A program made the translations under genes and the position numbers. The notes beneath the pieces were generated by a model that saw nothing but the letters and a program-made list of their open reading frames with translations, did not search any database and was not told the origin of the DNA. Shown piece by piece: positions 22,370 to 33,423 of a DNA stretch of 64,000 bases. The first letter of the stretch is position 1. Each line of letters starts with the position of its first letter. The stretch comes from Solen grandis (Eukaryota > Mollusca > Bivalvia > Adapedonta > Solenidae), in NCBI GenBank assembly GCA_021229015.1, contig CM037782.1, forward strand, positions 58,401,518-58,465,517, given 5' to 3'.

Positions 22370-25300
22370 TTATTTATCGATAAAGCATTTCGTATGAGCA
22401 GTTTCGTAAAAACCAGCCGGTGTGATGGCCCGGACCGAGATTCGAACATAGATGCCCGACTCTGGTACATCGTCCACGTTCAGTTTAACCTGAAGCTGGG
22501 TTTTCTTTGTCTCCTCCCACTGGATGATATCCCCGTCCCCGCCGTCCTCCCAGCTGACTGTCACCTCATAGTACAGCTCATGTGGACACCGGTACACCCC
22601 GTCCCAGTCCACCTTCAGGGTGTGACCTGACCTGTCCCAGACGGATGCCACAGACCGACCTGATGATAAAGGAATAAAGGACGTTTAGCGTTTGGCAAGG
22701 ACAAGCATATAGTTTGTTACGGATCCTTTTTTGTTTTTGCGCATGGTTTGAAAGCAAGCAAAACGATTTTGTTGCAATTAACACATTTTCTTTCCATATA
22801 TATCAATATTACTTTAGCAAAATATTGAAATACGACTTAAAACAATTCAGAATCTAAACGGTCAATAAAAGGCAGAAATACTAGATATGAGCAAAAATAA
22901 ACTTTAAAGGGAACATATGAAATTTGTAACAATGTACAACCATCGTTGGACAACCCGCGTTCGCACAATACAGAATGAACTGATAGTCTTATCCATGTTT
23001 ACTACAAACAACGCAAACAACCTTTGCATTTAGCAGGACGTGCTACTTAATACTGGGCAAGAGAAGATACATATTTACATGTAAATCTCTTAATACATTT
23101 AAATAATGACCATACATTGTGTCGCATATGCATAAGTTAATACATTTATAAGTCAATTTCAACATATGAACACAAAACCTAAAACTTAAACGCCCAATAT
23201 ATTTCATTATGATGCGCAAAGCCAGATGAAAAACCAGAGAGAAAAAACTCACTTCCTAGGAAATGTAAAAAACTCTGGAAAACTGTGCAAAACGCATCAT
23301 AAACCTACAGTATAATAGATTCAAAATGCAAAATTTGCTTTCTTAAACAGATAAAGATAAATTGGCACATTCATTCATACTTTGACAATAAAAGCAAGTA
23401 TTAAACTAAATACTAGTTATGGTTTAAAATAGAACCGACCAGCACGGTGTCCTGCGTAGAACTGACCACGTAGTACCCTAATACTAACTTCACCTTATTG
23501 GACAATATCGCTCACGTGACATTGACGCTACAGTGACCCGCACTACCCGAGTTTACGATACACATCGCTAAGACATATGTTCTGTGCTATACTTCGTAAC
23601 GCACAGAACTTACAATACCCTGTAGTACATCTAAACTTTAAACTTAAAGGCATATGAAAAGTCTTGATGCGAGTAAACTGGAAACCCCTAACCCTATTGT
23701 TCGTACAGACAGGCGGCCAAACGAGGGACAAAATACTCTTTCCCAAACAACGTTGGATTGGTCTGGAATCGAACTTGTGTCAGTTTGGTGAAAGACCATC
23801 GCGTTTACCACTACGCCAAAATGGTACATCGTATGATTTCCGATTCGAACCCTAGCATGGACATAAGTTGATCACCTATAATCTATAACAGTACTCTGTA
23901 TGCCACTAACAAGCCAATAAAATGTGTACCGTTAAATCATTAATTTTCGATGACATTTAATTTCGTTCATTATGTACCAAAAGAAATTTCGTGGGTACAT
24001 TTATTCGTGGATCTATGTTCTAGAAAACTTGAGGTTTATATAAGAGACAAGTTTTCGTAGGAATTAAAATTCGTGTATAACACCCTCTACGAAATCGACG
24101 AAAATTAGTGTCTAACGAAAATCAATAATTTCACAGTATAAACTCTAAACGAGGGCGCCGTATTCAAGTGGTGGTGTCATTGATTACGGATCCGAAGGTC
24201 ACGTGTATGTTCCCCGTTTGGACAAGAATGTTTTAAGACCTTCCCAACATTTTAATTGAAGGTTTTAATGTATTCAAAATAAGCACACCTGTATGCTTTG
24301 GTGGGGAAGTGGACAGTATGAAGTTCGAGACACGTTTCTGGCTGTACATATCCAGATGATTGATTGCAGTGACTGTGACAGAGAAGTTTCCATCCTTCAG
24401 TGTGAGGTTCGTGAAACTTGCATAGGTGGAGCCTAGCGTTGTCCCGGCAACCAGCTCCTCCACGTGGAACTGCTCCCCATCCAGCATCACCTGCAGATGC
24501 CAAATTCAGATATGGTAATCAATCGTTATTAAAATATAGTATTGTAATTCTACAATAAGGACGGACCTTAATTACTGTTATTGCTAAATTCTCAAAGAAT
24601 AATGAGAAATTAAGGTAAAATGCAATGAAGAAAAAGCAATAATGATGCATTTACATAAACGTACAAAATCAAGAAAGATTACTCATTAACTTTCGGATTT
24701 CCATCCCAACAAATAACAACAACAAACAAATCAATTCAAAAACAGCAACATCAGATAAGAGATATGTTCTTACCAAAAAGCTATCAATTCCATCATTGTT
24801 TTCAAAGCCTGTCCAGCGGAATCTGACCTGAGTTTTGTCTCCGTGGTAATTACCATGGACCGGATATTGCGTCATAGATACCCCCAATACATCCAATACC
24901 ACTTGGTCTGCAGACGGAGGCTTGGAGATAATTCTGATACCATTTGTATGCGCATGTGCAGAGAGGCCAGCGTAGTTGGTGCATTTAACAATGACTTGGA
25001 TTTCGCCATCTGGCAAGGAGCTGATAGGTATATCAGCTGACATATTCTTAAAATCATTCTCAACTTCAGTAAACGCAACCAGAATCTGGTCTCCAACACT
25101 GTTTTCTGAAAGTAAAGAACCAAAGGGAATACGCTTTGAAATAATGAAAACCAATATGACAAATGTAAGACGACACATGAACGTACATGTATAAGTAACA
25201 TTGTGTCAGCTTTGAAATTAAGGATGTATAAATTTCATTTCATAACGCGCTTTTTTACATGCAAATAGCTAAGCTTATTGGTGTTTTACTAAAAAAGAAG

Positions 25301-28300
25301 GGTCTATCGCGGACGCCATAGATTTGAAACTTTCGCGACCTTAATGGGAGTGATAATTTTTGAGAATTAAACTGCAATAAATTTTATTTGTAATAATCGT
25401 CATAAATATGTCAACATCAAAATTAAAATGGACATCTCTAGATATGCTTCCATGCATGTTCAAAAAGAACTGTGTGGACGTTAAGAAAATGAGTTATATG
25501 GTGAGAACTAGTTCTATCTCTTTAACATTAATTTCATCATCCCTACATTGCACGGAAAGTGCTGATAAGGCGATTGCCATTAGTATGTACATGTGTCATG
25601 TTATTAATCTTCTCTCTGATCTAGGTCTTTCTACCATGAAACGAATTATGATTGATTAAGATAATTAAAAGGTCTCATATTTAAAGGATAATGATATAAA
25701 ATAAAAACAAAACAAAAAAACAAAAAGAAAAAAAAAACACACACAATTTTTAATTACAAGCATCTTTGCAATTATAGTAAGAGAAAAAAATATAGTTATA
25801 ACCAATGAATCTTTTCAAGCAATTTCAAGAGATTTGAAGAAAAAAACACGATCATCAAAATACCAGAACAACACTTACCTGTGTACATTTGTTATCTAGC
25901 AAGGTCTTGTTGCTGATAAGGGTCAATCATATCCGAAAGTGCGCAATGAACGTTAAGGGATTTCTATTTTTTGTTCATTATGAAAAATGTGTGAAAAACA
26001 GAAATATTGTTAGTGGTAAAGAAGAATACATGAACGTGCGGTCAGCTAATGGAACGTCTTTTAAAATACTTTGTTTCTTTTGTTTGCTTGTTCTAATCTT
26101 ACGTGCCATAGAGTGCAATTCAATCATTTGCTGTCTCACGTTGACATGCGGCATGATGCAGTACCGAATCACAGTACCCTAACACTGAGTATCGAGACGT
26201 CACTAACGTGCACTAAACCAGTAATGACGAAACTATGGTGGTATATATCACCTTAATCTAAACTTGTCCTGTTTATATACTTAAGAGGATAACACGAAAG
26301 TTTTCTACTTGCCAGATACTAACTGAAGATGTGACAATTTTTCAGAAAAGTTTCGACATATCTAAGTGGATAAGTGGCTGGCAGAAATATGACACCATAC
26401 AAAACCATCCTGTGTTGATCATACTACCTTAACTACTGGATTTCTATACTAATTGGTACCTACCGACGGCCCATTGACAGGATTTTATTCCCGATTCAAT
26501 ATCATCGACTTCCCAGCTGGCGGAAACGGTTCTTTCCCGTTGATAGTCTATATCTTCACCTGTTCATAAAAGCATTAATATTCTTGAATATTTAAAAGAT
26601 TACACAGGGCTGTTATTTAAAATTTGTTTGCATGGAATATTGTTTTGACGCATAAGAAACTTAATCTTTCATATAAGACTATATATATGCTCGCTATTCG
26701 GCTTTGACTTGTTTTAAAGTATCATGCAAAAAGACAACGCGCGTGATTTCCAGGCAGCACCAACTCTAATTTATTATGCAGGGTATATATTTGGATTCTA
26801 TATTATGGCATTCCGAAAATCGAAATTTGTTGACATTGAAATATTCGTGGAAATTTAGGGTCTAATAAATGAACAATTTTCTTGAGGGTTAATATTCGTT
26901 GGAAAAAAACCTCCACGATACGAGCGAAATTAATGCCTCACACAAATAATTTTGCAGTAAATTATATTCAAAAAAAAAGTCATCAACCTGAGAATTGGCC
27001 CACTGACTCGGATCCAAGCAAGAACACGGTGGCGTGATGGGTCCCTCAGTGTAGCCTGGAGAAAGCATACTGTTTAAGTCTCCGGCCCGTATGAAAGCAA
27101 CGACAAATACGTAGTTTCTGCATCTTAACTTAATTAGCTAAATTACGTTGGAGCATATACTCCGCTTCACATACTAGTGAAAGGCTTAGTTGAGTTCCAC
27201 TACAGATTCCTGATGAAATAACCAAGATTTTCAATCGAGCGGTGAGATTTCATGGGTGCTAAAGAAAAGAATAAATAAGAAAAATATACTGAAAAATAAT
27301 TAAACCTAATACAATGCGGAATATCTCCGGATATACATTTCTATCAGACAAATACAAAGATCAACAGAAAATCATGATTGAAATGTGTCCCTTCGTAAAG
27401 ATTTTCGAATCACGCCTGTAAATGCTTTCTTAGGTTGTTTTCATAAATGAATATCAAAAAATAAGAAAAATAACATGAACAAAGATCTACCTATCGTTGA
27501 TATAGATAGATTTGCCTCCGGGCTTTTGACATCGAAAAACAAAACATGTTTGTGCCATAGCAGTTCAAATGTCTTTTCCCTTTGTCTTGTGAAAGTTCCG
27601 GCTTCTTGTACAACAGAAACACGTGTCGATCGTCGTCTAGCGCAGCAATTCCTTCTCCAGTCGATAACATCGAGGTCTCCATTGGAACATGTGATATATA
27701 GAAAGTGAGACGGTATTTAAACCCAGGTGTCAAGTTTGACAAGGACTGCTGAATCCCGCCTTTAACGACAACAAATCTCTGTCCATCTGGGACATCTTGG
27801 ACCTTGTTCATTGACACCGGTATCACACAACTGTTTTCCTTTGGAACCCAGTGACTAGGCAGGTCTGAATCACATTTGTCAAGGCTGTTTAGTTCTTCAA
27901 GTTTTGAAACCAAATGTGCATTTTCAAAAGACGGATTTTGAATAACGGTACTGTCAAAAGAAAGATAACGAAGTCTTTTGGGTGGGCTAGTGTCAATAAC
28001 GGCACCATTTGACCGCACTCTTGCCGATCCATGTCCAACATAGTCAAATGCTTGTACTTCGCTAGTTAATACAGTTCCTGTAAACAGTAGTAAATATGAT
28101 GTACTGGTTCATTTTATGCCTAAATATTATACAGAATATCTTTCGATTGACTCGCAACTTGACCAATTTTCTAAATCATACTTACTGACTATAAGTTTGA
28201 CTTGCATGATATTCTCAGGAACAAAACTTATTTTATAATGACTTGTTAGTCAACGCCATGCAAATTATGTATAAATTGATGTACGCTTCTTACGCCAATC

Positions 28301-29942
28301 AAAAATGCACAGCATGGGTAGCCTAACGTTAGTAAGTAAAATGTATTAATTAATTTTTAAGAAATACTACTTCATTTGTAGCAGTAATAATTTTTAAATG
28401 AACAGTTCTCGAACCATTATTTTACCACGTGCGTAACCGTATATATTCTGACAATGAAAGGGTCCGAAATGCTGCACGTTATATCTAAATTACATCAGAA
28501 TACCTACCATCCGGTACAGTGGAGGTAGGGTAAAGTCTGGCCGTGTTCTGGATACCGACATTAGTTGGTGGAACAATATCACAGTGGATGCGTGACCCCT
28601 TTGTCGAGACGCACACGTTGTAGGAACTGATGCCGGACTCGGCGTCCGTGAACCCACTCCAGAACGACGGTATATAGTGGGAAGAATTGAAGGCGTGGAC
28701 GTCCGCAAACACTGAAGGTACACATACTCGTATGCGAAAAAAGTATATAATAATGTATATTTCAAATTCATTATACATTTTTCTTTAAAAACTATTGTGA
28801 TTTTTAGAATCTATTAAAATTTGAGTCTTAACAGCATTCAATATTCAATGGAGTTAATGTTTTGATATCTCAGGTTTATTCCATCTCTTAATAACGCGCG
28901 ATTACCACAAATCTTTTAACTGAAAAACTGAAAATACTTAATAAGTTAGCAAGTTACCCTTTTGGGTTGGGTAGTTTTATTAAAGCTTAACTCTATGCTC
29001 ATTTAATTTCAACAGGTTTGTTATGTACTTATGCATTAAGTCTGAAACCATCTTTTATAACTGCAACTGTTAAATCCGTTTACCCTCGCCATCATGCACA
29101 ATGCCAGCAGCTGGTGGTCGGTTATCAATGAGGAAACCATCTGACCACTGGGTTGTATGCATGCCAGCCATATTGTATGCTTGCACCACACTGTAGTATA
29201 CCGTGTTCTCCTCCAACTTGTAACCCGTCACATTCATGCTGGTCTGGGTTGGGGCAATATGTTTGTCAATACAGAAGGTGTCGTGTCCTGAATATGATAC
29301 ATACTGAATAATGTCTGTAAGACTTACACTATACAGGTCGAGAGTTATCATAACATATACAAACTCGTTTTAGAAAAAAACAAAAACAAAAACAAAACAA
29401 CTAGAATACGAGTATTCATTTCAGCAACACATTCACTTCATTTCGTAAAATTGAATTAGAAAAATACCTATCCCTACGGAATATTATTTCTATTTTACAA
29501 AGAGAAGAATTATTTCGTTTTAACGAAATAATAATTCGTTTATACACGATATTAATTTATAATCACGATATTTTTAATAACGAATATTTAAACGAAATAG
29601 GTTTTTGTGACTGCATTCCGTATTCACGGATTAACATTTAAAAGATCGAAACAAGATAAAGGTATCGAACAAGAAAGAATGCAGTTTCACCTTAAGGGTC
29701 CCGTATTGAAGACTTTCGTATTTTCATTTAAAGATGTATATATGACAAGTACAACAAATACTTTTTTTATAAGTTCTTAAGCGCAAGTAAAACTTACCGC
29801 CGGGGTATGTGCTGATATAGAGATGATAGCGTGTCAGACACTGTTTGTTGTTGGAAAATCTCCCGTTCCAGTCGATAACAAGTGGCTGACTTGGGTTGAC
29901 ATAATCGACGTCTTTACCATTAAAGTGTAATATTTCCTTCAC
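22370..29942 (-). CDS. Extracellular modular protein with fibronectin-III-like repeats (3' nine exons), one apparent frameshift
   Basis: Minus-strand exons, 5' to 3': 29942-29798, 29287-29084, 28711-28508, 28077-27491, 27055-27008, 26559-26464, 25105-24774, 24490-24289 and 22659-22370 (TAA). Junctions are phase 1 except 24774/24490, which is phase 0; all sit at GT/AG. About 702 residues result if one missing base is allowed. Modules of ~65-110 residues repeat the pattern W-G-F-D-ESGI-Y (SFWSGFTDAESGISSYNV, SWEVDDIESGIKSC, FRWTGFENNDGI) and a boundary ID-(T/N)-PP (IDNRPP, IDTSPP). Exon 28077-27491 contains a larger domain (QNPSFENAHLV, LPSHWVP, LTFYISHV). In this exon the frame changes by one base near 27600-27660. 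Secretion or surface location is inferred; 5' exons and any signal peptide lie beyond the gap. I do not recognise a named gene. Confidence 0.72.
23690..23830 (-). other. tRNA-Glu-like pseudogene or SINE head in an intron
   Basis: On the minus strand GGCGTAGTGGTAAACGCGATGG, TCTTTCACC and AAGTTCGATTCCAGACC lie at tRNA-like spacing, with a UUC-like anticodon loop. The 5' acceptor stem does not pair convincingly. It lies in an intron of the modular gene and is probably a pseudogene or SINE head. Confidence 0.45.
23950..24142. repeat. Interspersed repeat with ATTCGTGG / AATAATTTCACAGTA words
   Basis: TTATTCGTGGATCTA, CGAAAATTAGTGTCTAACG and AATCAATAATTTCACAGTA match, in order and loosely, a second stretch at 26815-26957 (ATATTCGTGGAAATTTAGGG, GCGAAATTAATGCCTCACA, CAAATAATTTTGCAGTA). 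The two intronic copies appear to be one dispersed family. Confidence 0.45.
26815..26957. repeat. Second copy of the ATTCGTGG interspersed repeat
   Basis: It matches the repeat at 23950-24142 in word order. It lies in another intron of the same modular gene. Divergence is substantial and the ends are not defined. Confidence 0.4.
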
Positions 29943-29967
29943 CTGTCGTATAGTTCACATGGCAATA

Positions 29968-30067
29968 NNNNNNNNNNNNNNNNNNNNNNNNNNNNNNNNN
30001 NNNNNNNNNNNNNNNNNNNNNNNNNNNNNNNNNNNNNNNNNNNNNNNNNNNNNNNNNNNNNNNNNNN
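29968..30067. other. Assembly gap (100 N)
   Basis: Exactly 100 ambiguous bases, the usual placeholder for a gap of unknown size. The 5' visible exon of the modular gene ends at 29942 on one side. On the other, the packaging-ATPase remnant begins at once at 30068, so their true distance and linkage are unknown. Confidence 0.99.
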
Positions 30068-30700
30068 TTGTTCTCATTCTGTATTTGTCTTCCCCATGGG
30101 CGTCAAGTCCAAAACTAGATATCCATGGCAATCTTTTGTAGCGTCTTCATAAGCTTCTCATAATGTATTAGCTTTGCCTGGAAACAGTTGTCGTCCTTAT
30201 GTCATAATCTGAGACATTCCGCGCATATTTCTGAAAATAACCGTATACCAACTGTTTAAAGCATGGTCCTAGCCGATTTTCCTTGTTGAAATAGATTCTG
30301 AGAGAGATAAATGACGCTAATACGTCGATGATGACATCCTTGTGTAAACAATAACTGTGTATATTGGCTATCAACGACTTGATGCATGAGATCGTCTATG
30401 ACAATCAAACATAGTCTCCATTAGCAAACTCTTCCAGTTCAGTTGTTGACGGTAAATCAGCGTGAAGTTCTATATGAGGTATAGTCTTTTTCATTTCGTC
30501 ATAGAGGGACTGATACACCCCGTAACACCACATGATTCTTTTAGAAGCTTCTCTAGCGTACATTGTATCAAGATTACGTAGCATACGATACACCCACCAC
30601 GTTTTTCCACATCCGGTCGGTCCTACCACTGTAATACTTGAACAAGGTTCGAATGGCAGTAAAGTTAATGTGTTGTAATGGAACTGCCATTACAAGTGAA
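30068..30700 (-). pseudogene. Polinton/adintovirus-like packaging ATPase (FtsK/HerA type), decayed
   Basis: On the minus strand the P-loop GPTGCGKT (Walker A) lies at about 30610-30630, within an open segment of 74 codons (30405-30629) that also shows YGVYQSLYDEM. Across other frames downstream, recognisable pieces follow in the family order: a hydrophobic strand ending IDD (Walker B), SQNLFQQGKSAR, and a C-terminal GYLVLDL. They are separated by at least two frame changes and several in-frame stops, so the gene is dead. Such ATPases package the genome of Polinton and adintovirus elements. The C-terminal end runs into the gap. The polymerase at 33424-37898 on the same strand supports one element. 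Confidence 0.85.
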
Positions 30701-32480
30701 TCTTATTTTCGCGGAAACCGGTGACAATTGTGTTTGGGCACATATGAACTATTTACTAGTGAACTAATTATAGTGTTAGGTATCTAAGGGACTTTTATTG
30801 CCTATTGTCTTTCTGGATCTTCAGGGAAATGGACTCTTACCTCATTTAAACTGTGTTTACATCGCCAGAATCATTGTGTATCCATTTCACGAACTGTTAC
30901 AAAGTGTCAAGTAATGAGAGTTTATGAAGGAAGATAACTCCAAGAGACTGTTATCAGGGCACATTCCAGTAAATGTTAGACTGTGACTTATCACCCACAG
31001 CATCCAAGATGAACATTGACATCAAAAGATTGATTCCAGAGGACACTTTAACATCGTAGATCACACGACAACATCGGCGTTCGTAATCGAGCGGCATTGT
31101 GACTTTGGGACTATTTTTATACCTGTTAATCACTGGCTTTCTTTTATTAGTGCACAGAACCTTATAGAACTTTAAGAAGATATAATTGGTATTAAATTAG
31201 TAAAAAGCCAGTCTGAAGTTAATGTAAATTTGATGTATTTGTTAGGAATAACCATTTTTGTACTATATCTTTATGGCGCAAGATAATTCGTCTGCATATT
31301 CATACGCTATGACTTTTAGCCCCGGTTTTTTCTGTATTGTTGAAATAATTATATCTAAGTTGTAAATTAAGTGTGCTTTTCCTTAAAGCCTTTCTTATAA
31401 GTCAAGAGCCTGAGAATATATTATATTTTAGATAAGTATTTCAAAGAATGTATCTCTGCCGCATCACTTAGGCCTGTTGTAAACCTGTAGTCTGATTGGT
31501 CTGTACTGTCACGTGACGCTCCCTCAAAGTTTATAAATATGAGCGACGTCACAATTTCAAATCATCTTCTTGATCATATCGCAAGGTACTGGTCGTTCCA
31601 AAAACATAATCCAGACGACTTGAAGCAGATTATTTATTGAGTAAATCAAAGTATCTAGAGTACTGAAGTTGTAATAGAAATAACAATCTATCTAATATAA
31701 TAAAGATAATTATTTATTTTTGGATAATAATTAAGAGATGTAAACATGCTGTTGTAAAACTATATATAGCTGTTACCAGTATTCATACAAATACATTCCT
31801 ACAATGAAGTACCACTTGAGGGTCAGTCTGCACAATCCTGTATGGTGTTTTTCCAATTCTAAGAAGAAATATGACTTCTTACACTGGTTATTTGTCTACT
31901 AGAAGTTGTGGTACTCTATAAAGCTGCAATATTATAGTTTGTGTAAGTTATTAAGATAGAAATATCCATGTGAAGAAGAAGATCCCATTACATAGGCTCG
32001 GTTCCCCATTGATGTGCCTTTTATACTATTGATGTTCCAGAATTATTACTTCACCAGATGACAATGGCTGTTGCTGTTTATTTAACATCCAAGATGATTA
32101 AGATGTTTGTAGCCTTCCAGATAAAGTAACTGTCATATAACATCTAAGATGATTTTGCTGTCCATGAAGCTGATGCTGTTGTATTAAATATTGGAATTTG
32201 ATGACAATTTAGATGCTGTTGTTGATGTATCATGTTAGCAGGTACCAAAAGATGATTAAGCTACCACTGCTGATGTTTTATATACATGTAAAGATATCAT
32301 ACATTGATGATGCTACAGTTGCTGTTGTTACAATTGCATAATTATTATTTATTAGTGTGACCAAAAGATAAATGGATATCATTAAAGTTTATTATTGTCA
32401 CACTACACCAGACTTGAGTTCCCATTATTTCCTGCTCAAAACCATCCAGAATCCTGTGTGGTTCATCCTGATAATAAGGG
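30701..32480. other. Non-coding part of the Polinton-like region
   Basis: No convincing open frame. A TATA-type promoter candidate stands at 31508-31550. From about 32040 to 32330 the words GATGATT, GATGCTGTTG and GTTGCTGTT recur irregularly. No capsid, protease or integrase gene is seen here. Confidence 0.5.
31508..31550 (+). promoter_or_regulatory. Candidate TATA promoter with E-box and CRE-like sites
   Basis: The palindrome GTCACGTGAC (31508-31517, E-box CACGTG) is followed by TATAAATA (31532-31539) and GACGTCA (31545-31551). The order suits a plus-strand promoter, yet no long reading frame follows on that strand. It may be a relic or drive a non-coding transcript. Confidence 0.4.
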
Positions 32481-32484
32481 TATG

Positions 32485-32706
32485 TCATGCGAAGAAGACA
32501 CCGGCCATTACCAGCGAGGCCGGGTAGTAACCCCTTACAGTGTTATGCGGCGGCGGCGGCGGATACGCTTCATTGATCTGCGGCGGCGGTGGTAACGATT
32601 CATTGATCTGCGGCGGCGGCGGCGGCGGATACGCTTCATTGATCTGCGGCGGCGGCGGATACGCTTCATTGATTTTCTTATGCTTACTTCTCTGAAATCT
32701 TAACAT
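32485..32706 (-). CDS. Open frame with INEAYPPPPPQ repeats encoded by GGC/CGG tracts
   Basis: The minus-strand frame of 73 codons begins MLRFQRSKHKK and carries four imperfect repeats of INEAYPPPP(PP)Q, then a 23-residue tail. On the plus strand the repeats appear as (CGG)n blocks separated by ATACGCTTCATTGATCTG. Repeat units differ in length by whole proline codons, so the frame is kept. The frame upstream is closed by a TAG. YPPPP resembles Pro-rich adaptor or late-domain motifs, but function is unknown. It lies downstream of the small basic protein in the Polinton-like region and may be a fragment. Confidence 0.35.
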   Translation of the reverse strand: MLRFQRSKHKKINEAYPPPPQINEAYPPPPPPQINESLPPPPQINEAYPPPPPHNTVRGYYPASLVMAGVFFA

Positions 32707-32798
32707 AACATCTCGTCTAGAGAAATGACGCTAGCACTCTGGACACTGGTTCATTGTTAATAGTTGTCCATTTTCTGTTTCCCTTATAAACTTATGTT

Positions 32799-33251
32799 TC
32801 AGTTTGTAACCAGGTTTAATTCGTCGACGATGGTTTGTATCACATATCTTTCTCTCAATAAGATTGGGAACATGGAACTGTTTCTTCGGAGAAGGGACTT
32901 TTTTCTAGAAACACTTACATGCTTCGAAGCCATTGTTCTTAACAATAACCGTTTTCTTTCAAAGAATTGAACATCTCGTCTCAGTATCGAAATCCTACCT
33001 CTAACTATACGTTTTACTATCTCGCAAATGGCTTTTATTTGTGCTGACGTCATATTTTGTAACAATTGTCGTCGAGTATTCGGTTCCCTTAGAGAAATCA
33101 AAAAGTTCAAATGAACAAATACTCTTGATCGGTCCATATTTTCTTTTCTCATTTTTTTTTGGTGACAACTCTGTCCCTTATAATATTTCTGTTTGAAAGT
33201 GGTATAAGATAAATCACAGGAGATAGGGTATAATTTATCTTTTATTTTCAT
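32799..33251 (-). CDS. Small basic Arg-rich protein of a Polinton/adintovirus-like element, 150 residues
   Basis: A single open minus-strand frame begins MKIKDKLYPISCDL and is dominated by Arg/Lys. The section from about residue 58 (RRQLLQNMTSAQIKAICEIV, then RGRISILRRDVQFFERKR, then VSRKKSLLRRN) resembles the short arginine-rich proteins often found beside capsid genes in Polintons and adintoviruses. Their role is not settled. The start may be within a longer frame. It lies 170 bp downstream of the polymerase stop on the same strand. Family identity is by pattern only. Confidence 0.45.
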   Translation of the reverse strand: MKIKDKLYPISCDLSYTTFKQKYYKGQSCHQKKMRKENMDRSRVFVHLNFLISLREPNTRRQLLQNMTSAQIKAICEIVKRIVRGRISILRRDVQFFERKRLLLRTMASKHVSVSRKKSLLRRNSSMFPILLRERYVIQTIVDELNLVTN

Positions 33252-33423
33252 GTAAATGTAAACAGATGAACAACATTAGAATGTACACAAAATATTTACA
33301 TTTAAAAATTTCACGAGTAAAATTAAAATTCAAATATACAGAAATTACATTCAATGTTACATACTTAAAAAAAGTGTCAACAATAATCGTACAAGTCAAG
33401 GATACATAAACAAAGCTGTCAAC

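Noticed and set aside
25408..25659. 83-codon plus-strand frame inside an intron of the modular gene
   Set aside because: Isolated, with no splice sites or homology seen.
30405..30629. A free-standing 74-residue P-loop protein
   Set aside because: Sequence continuing in other frames carries the remaining ATPase motifs in order, so it is a fragment of a broken packaging ATPase.
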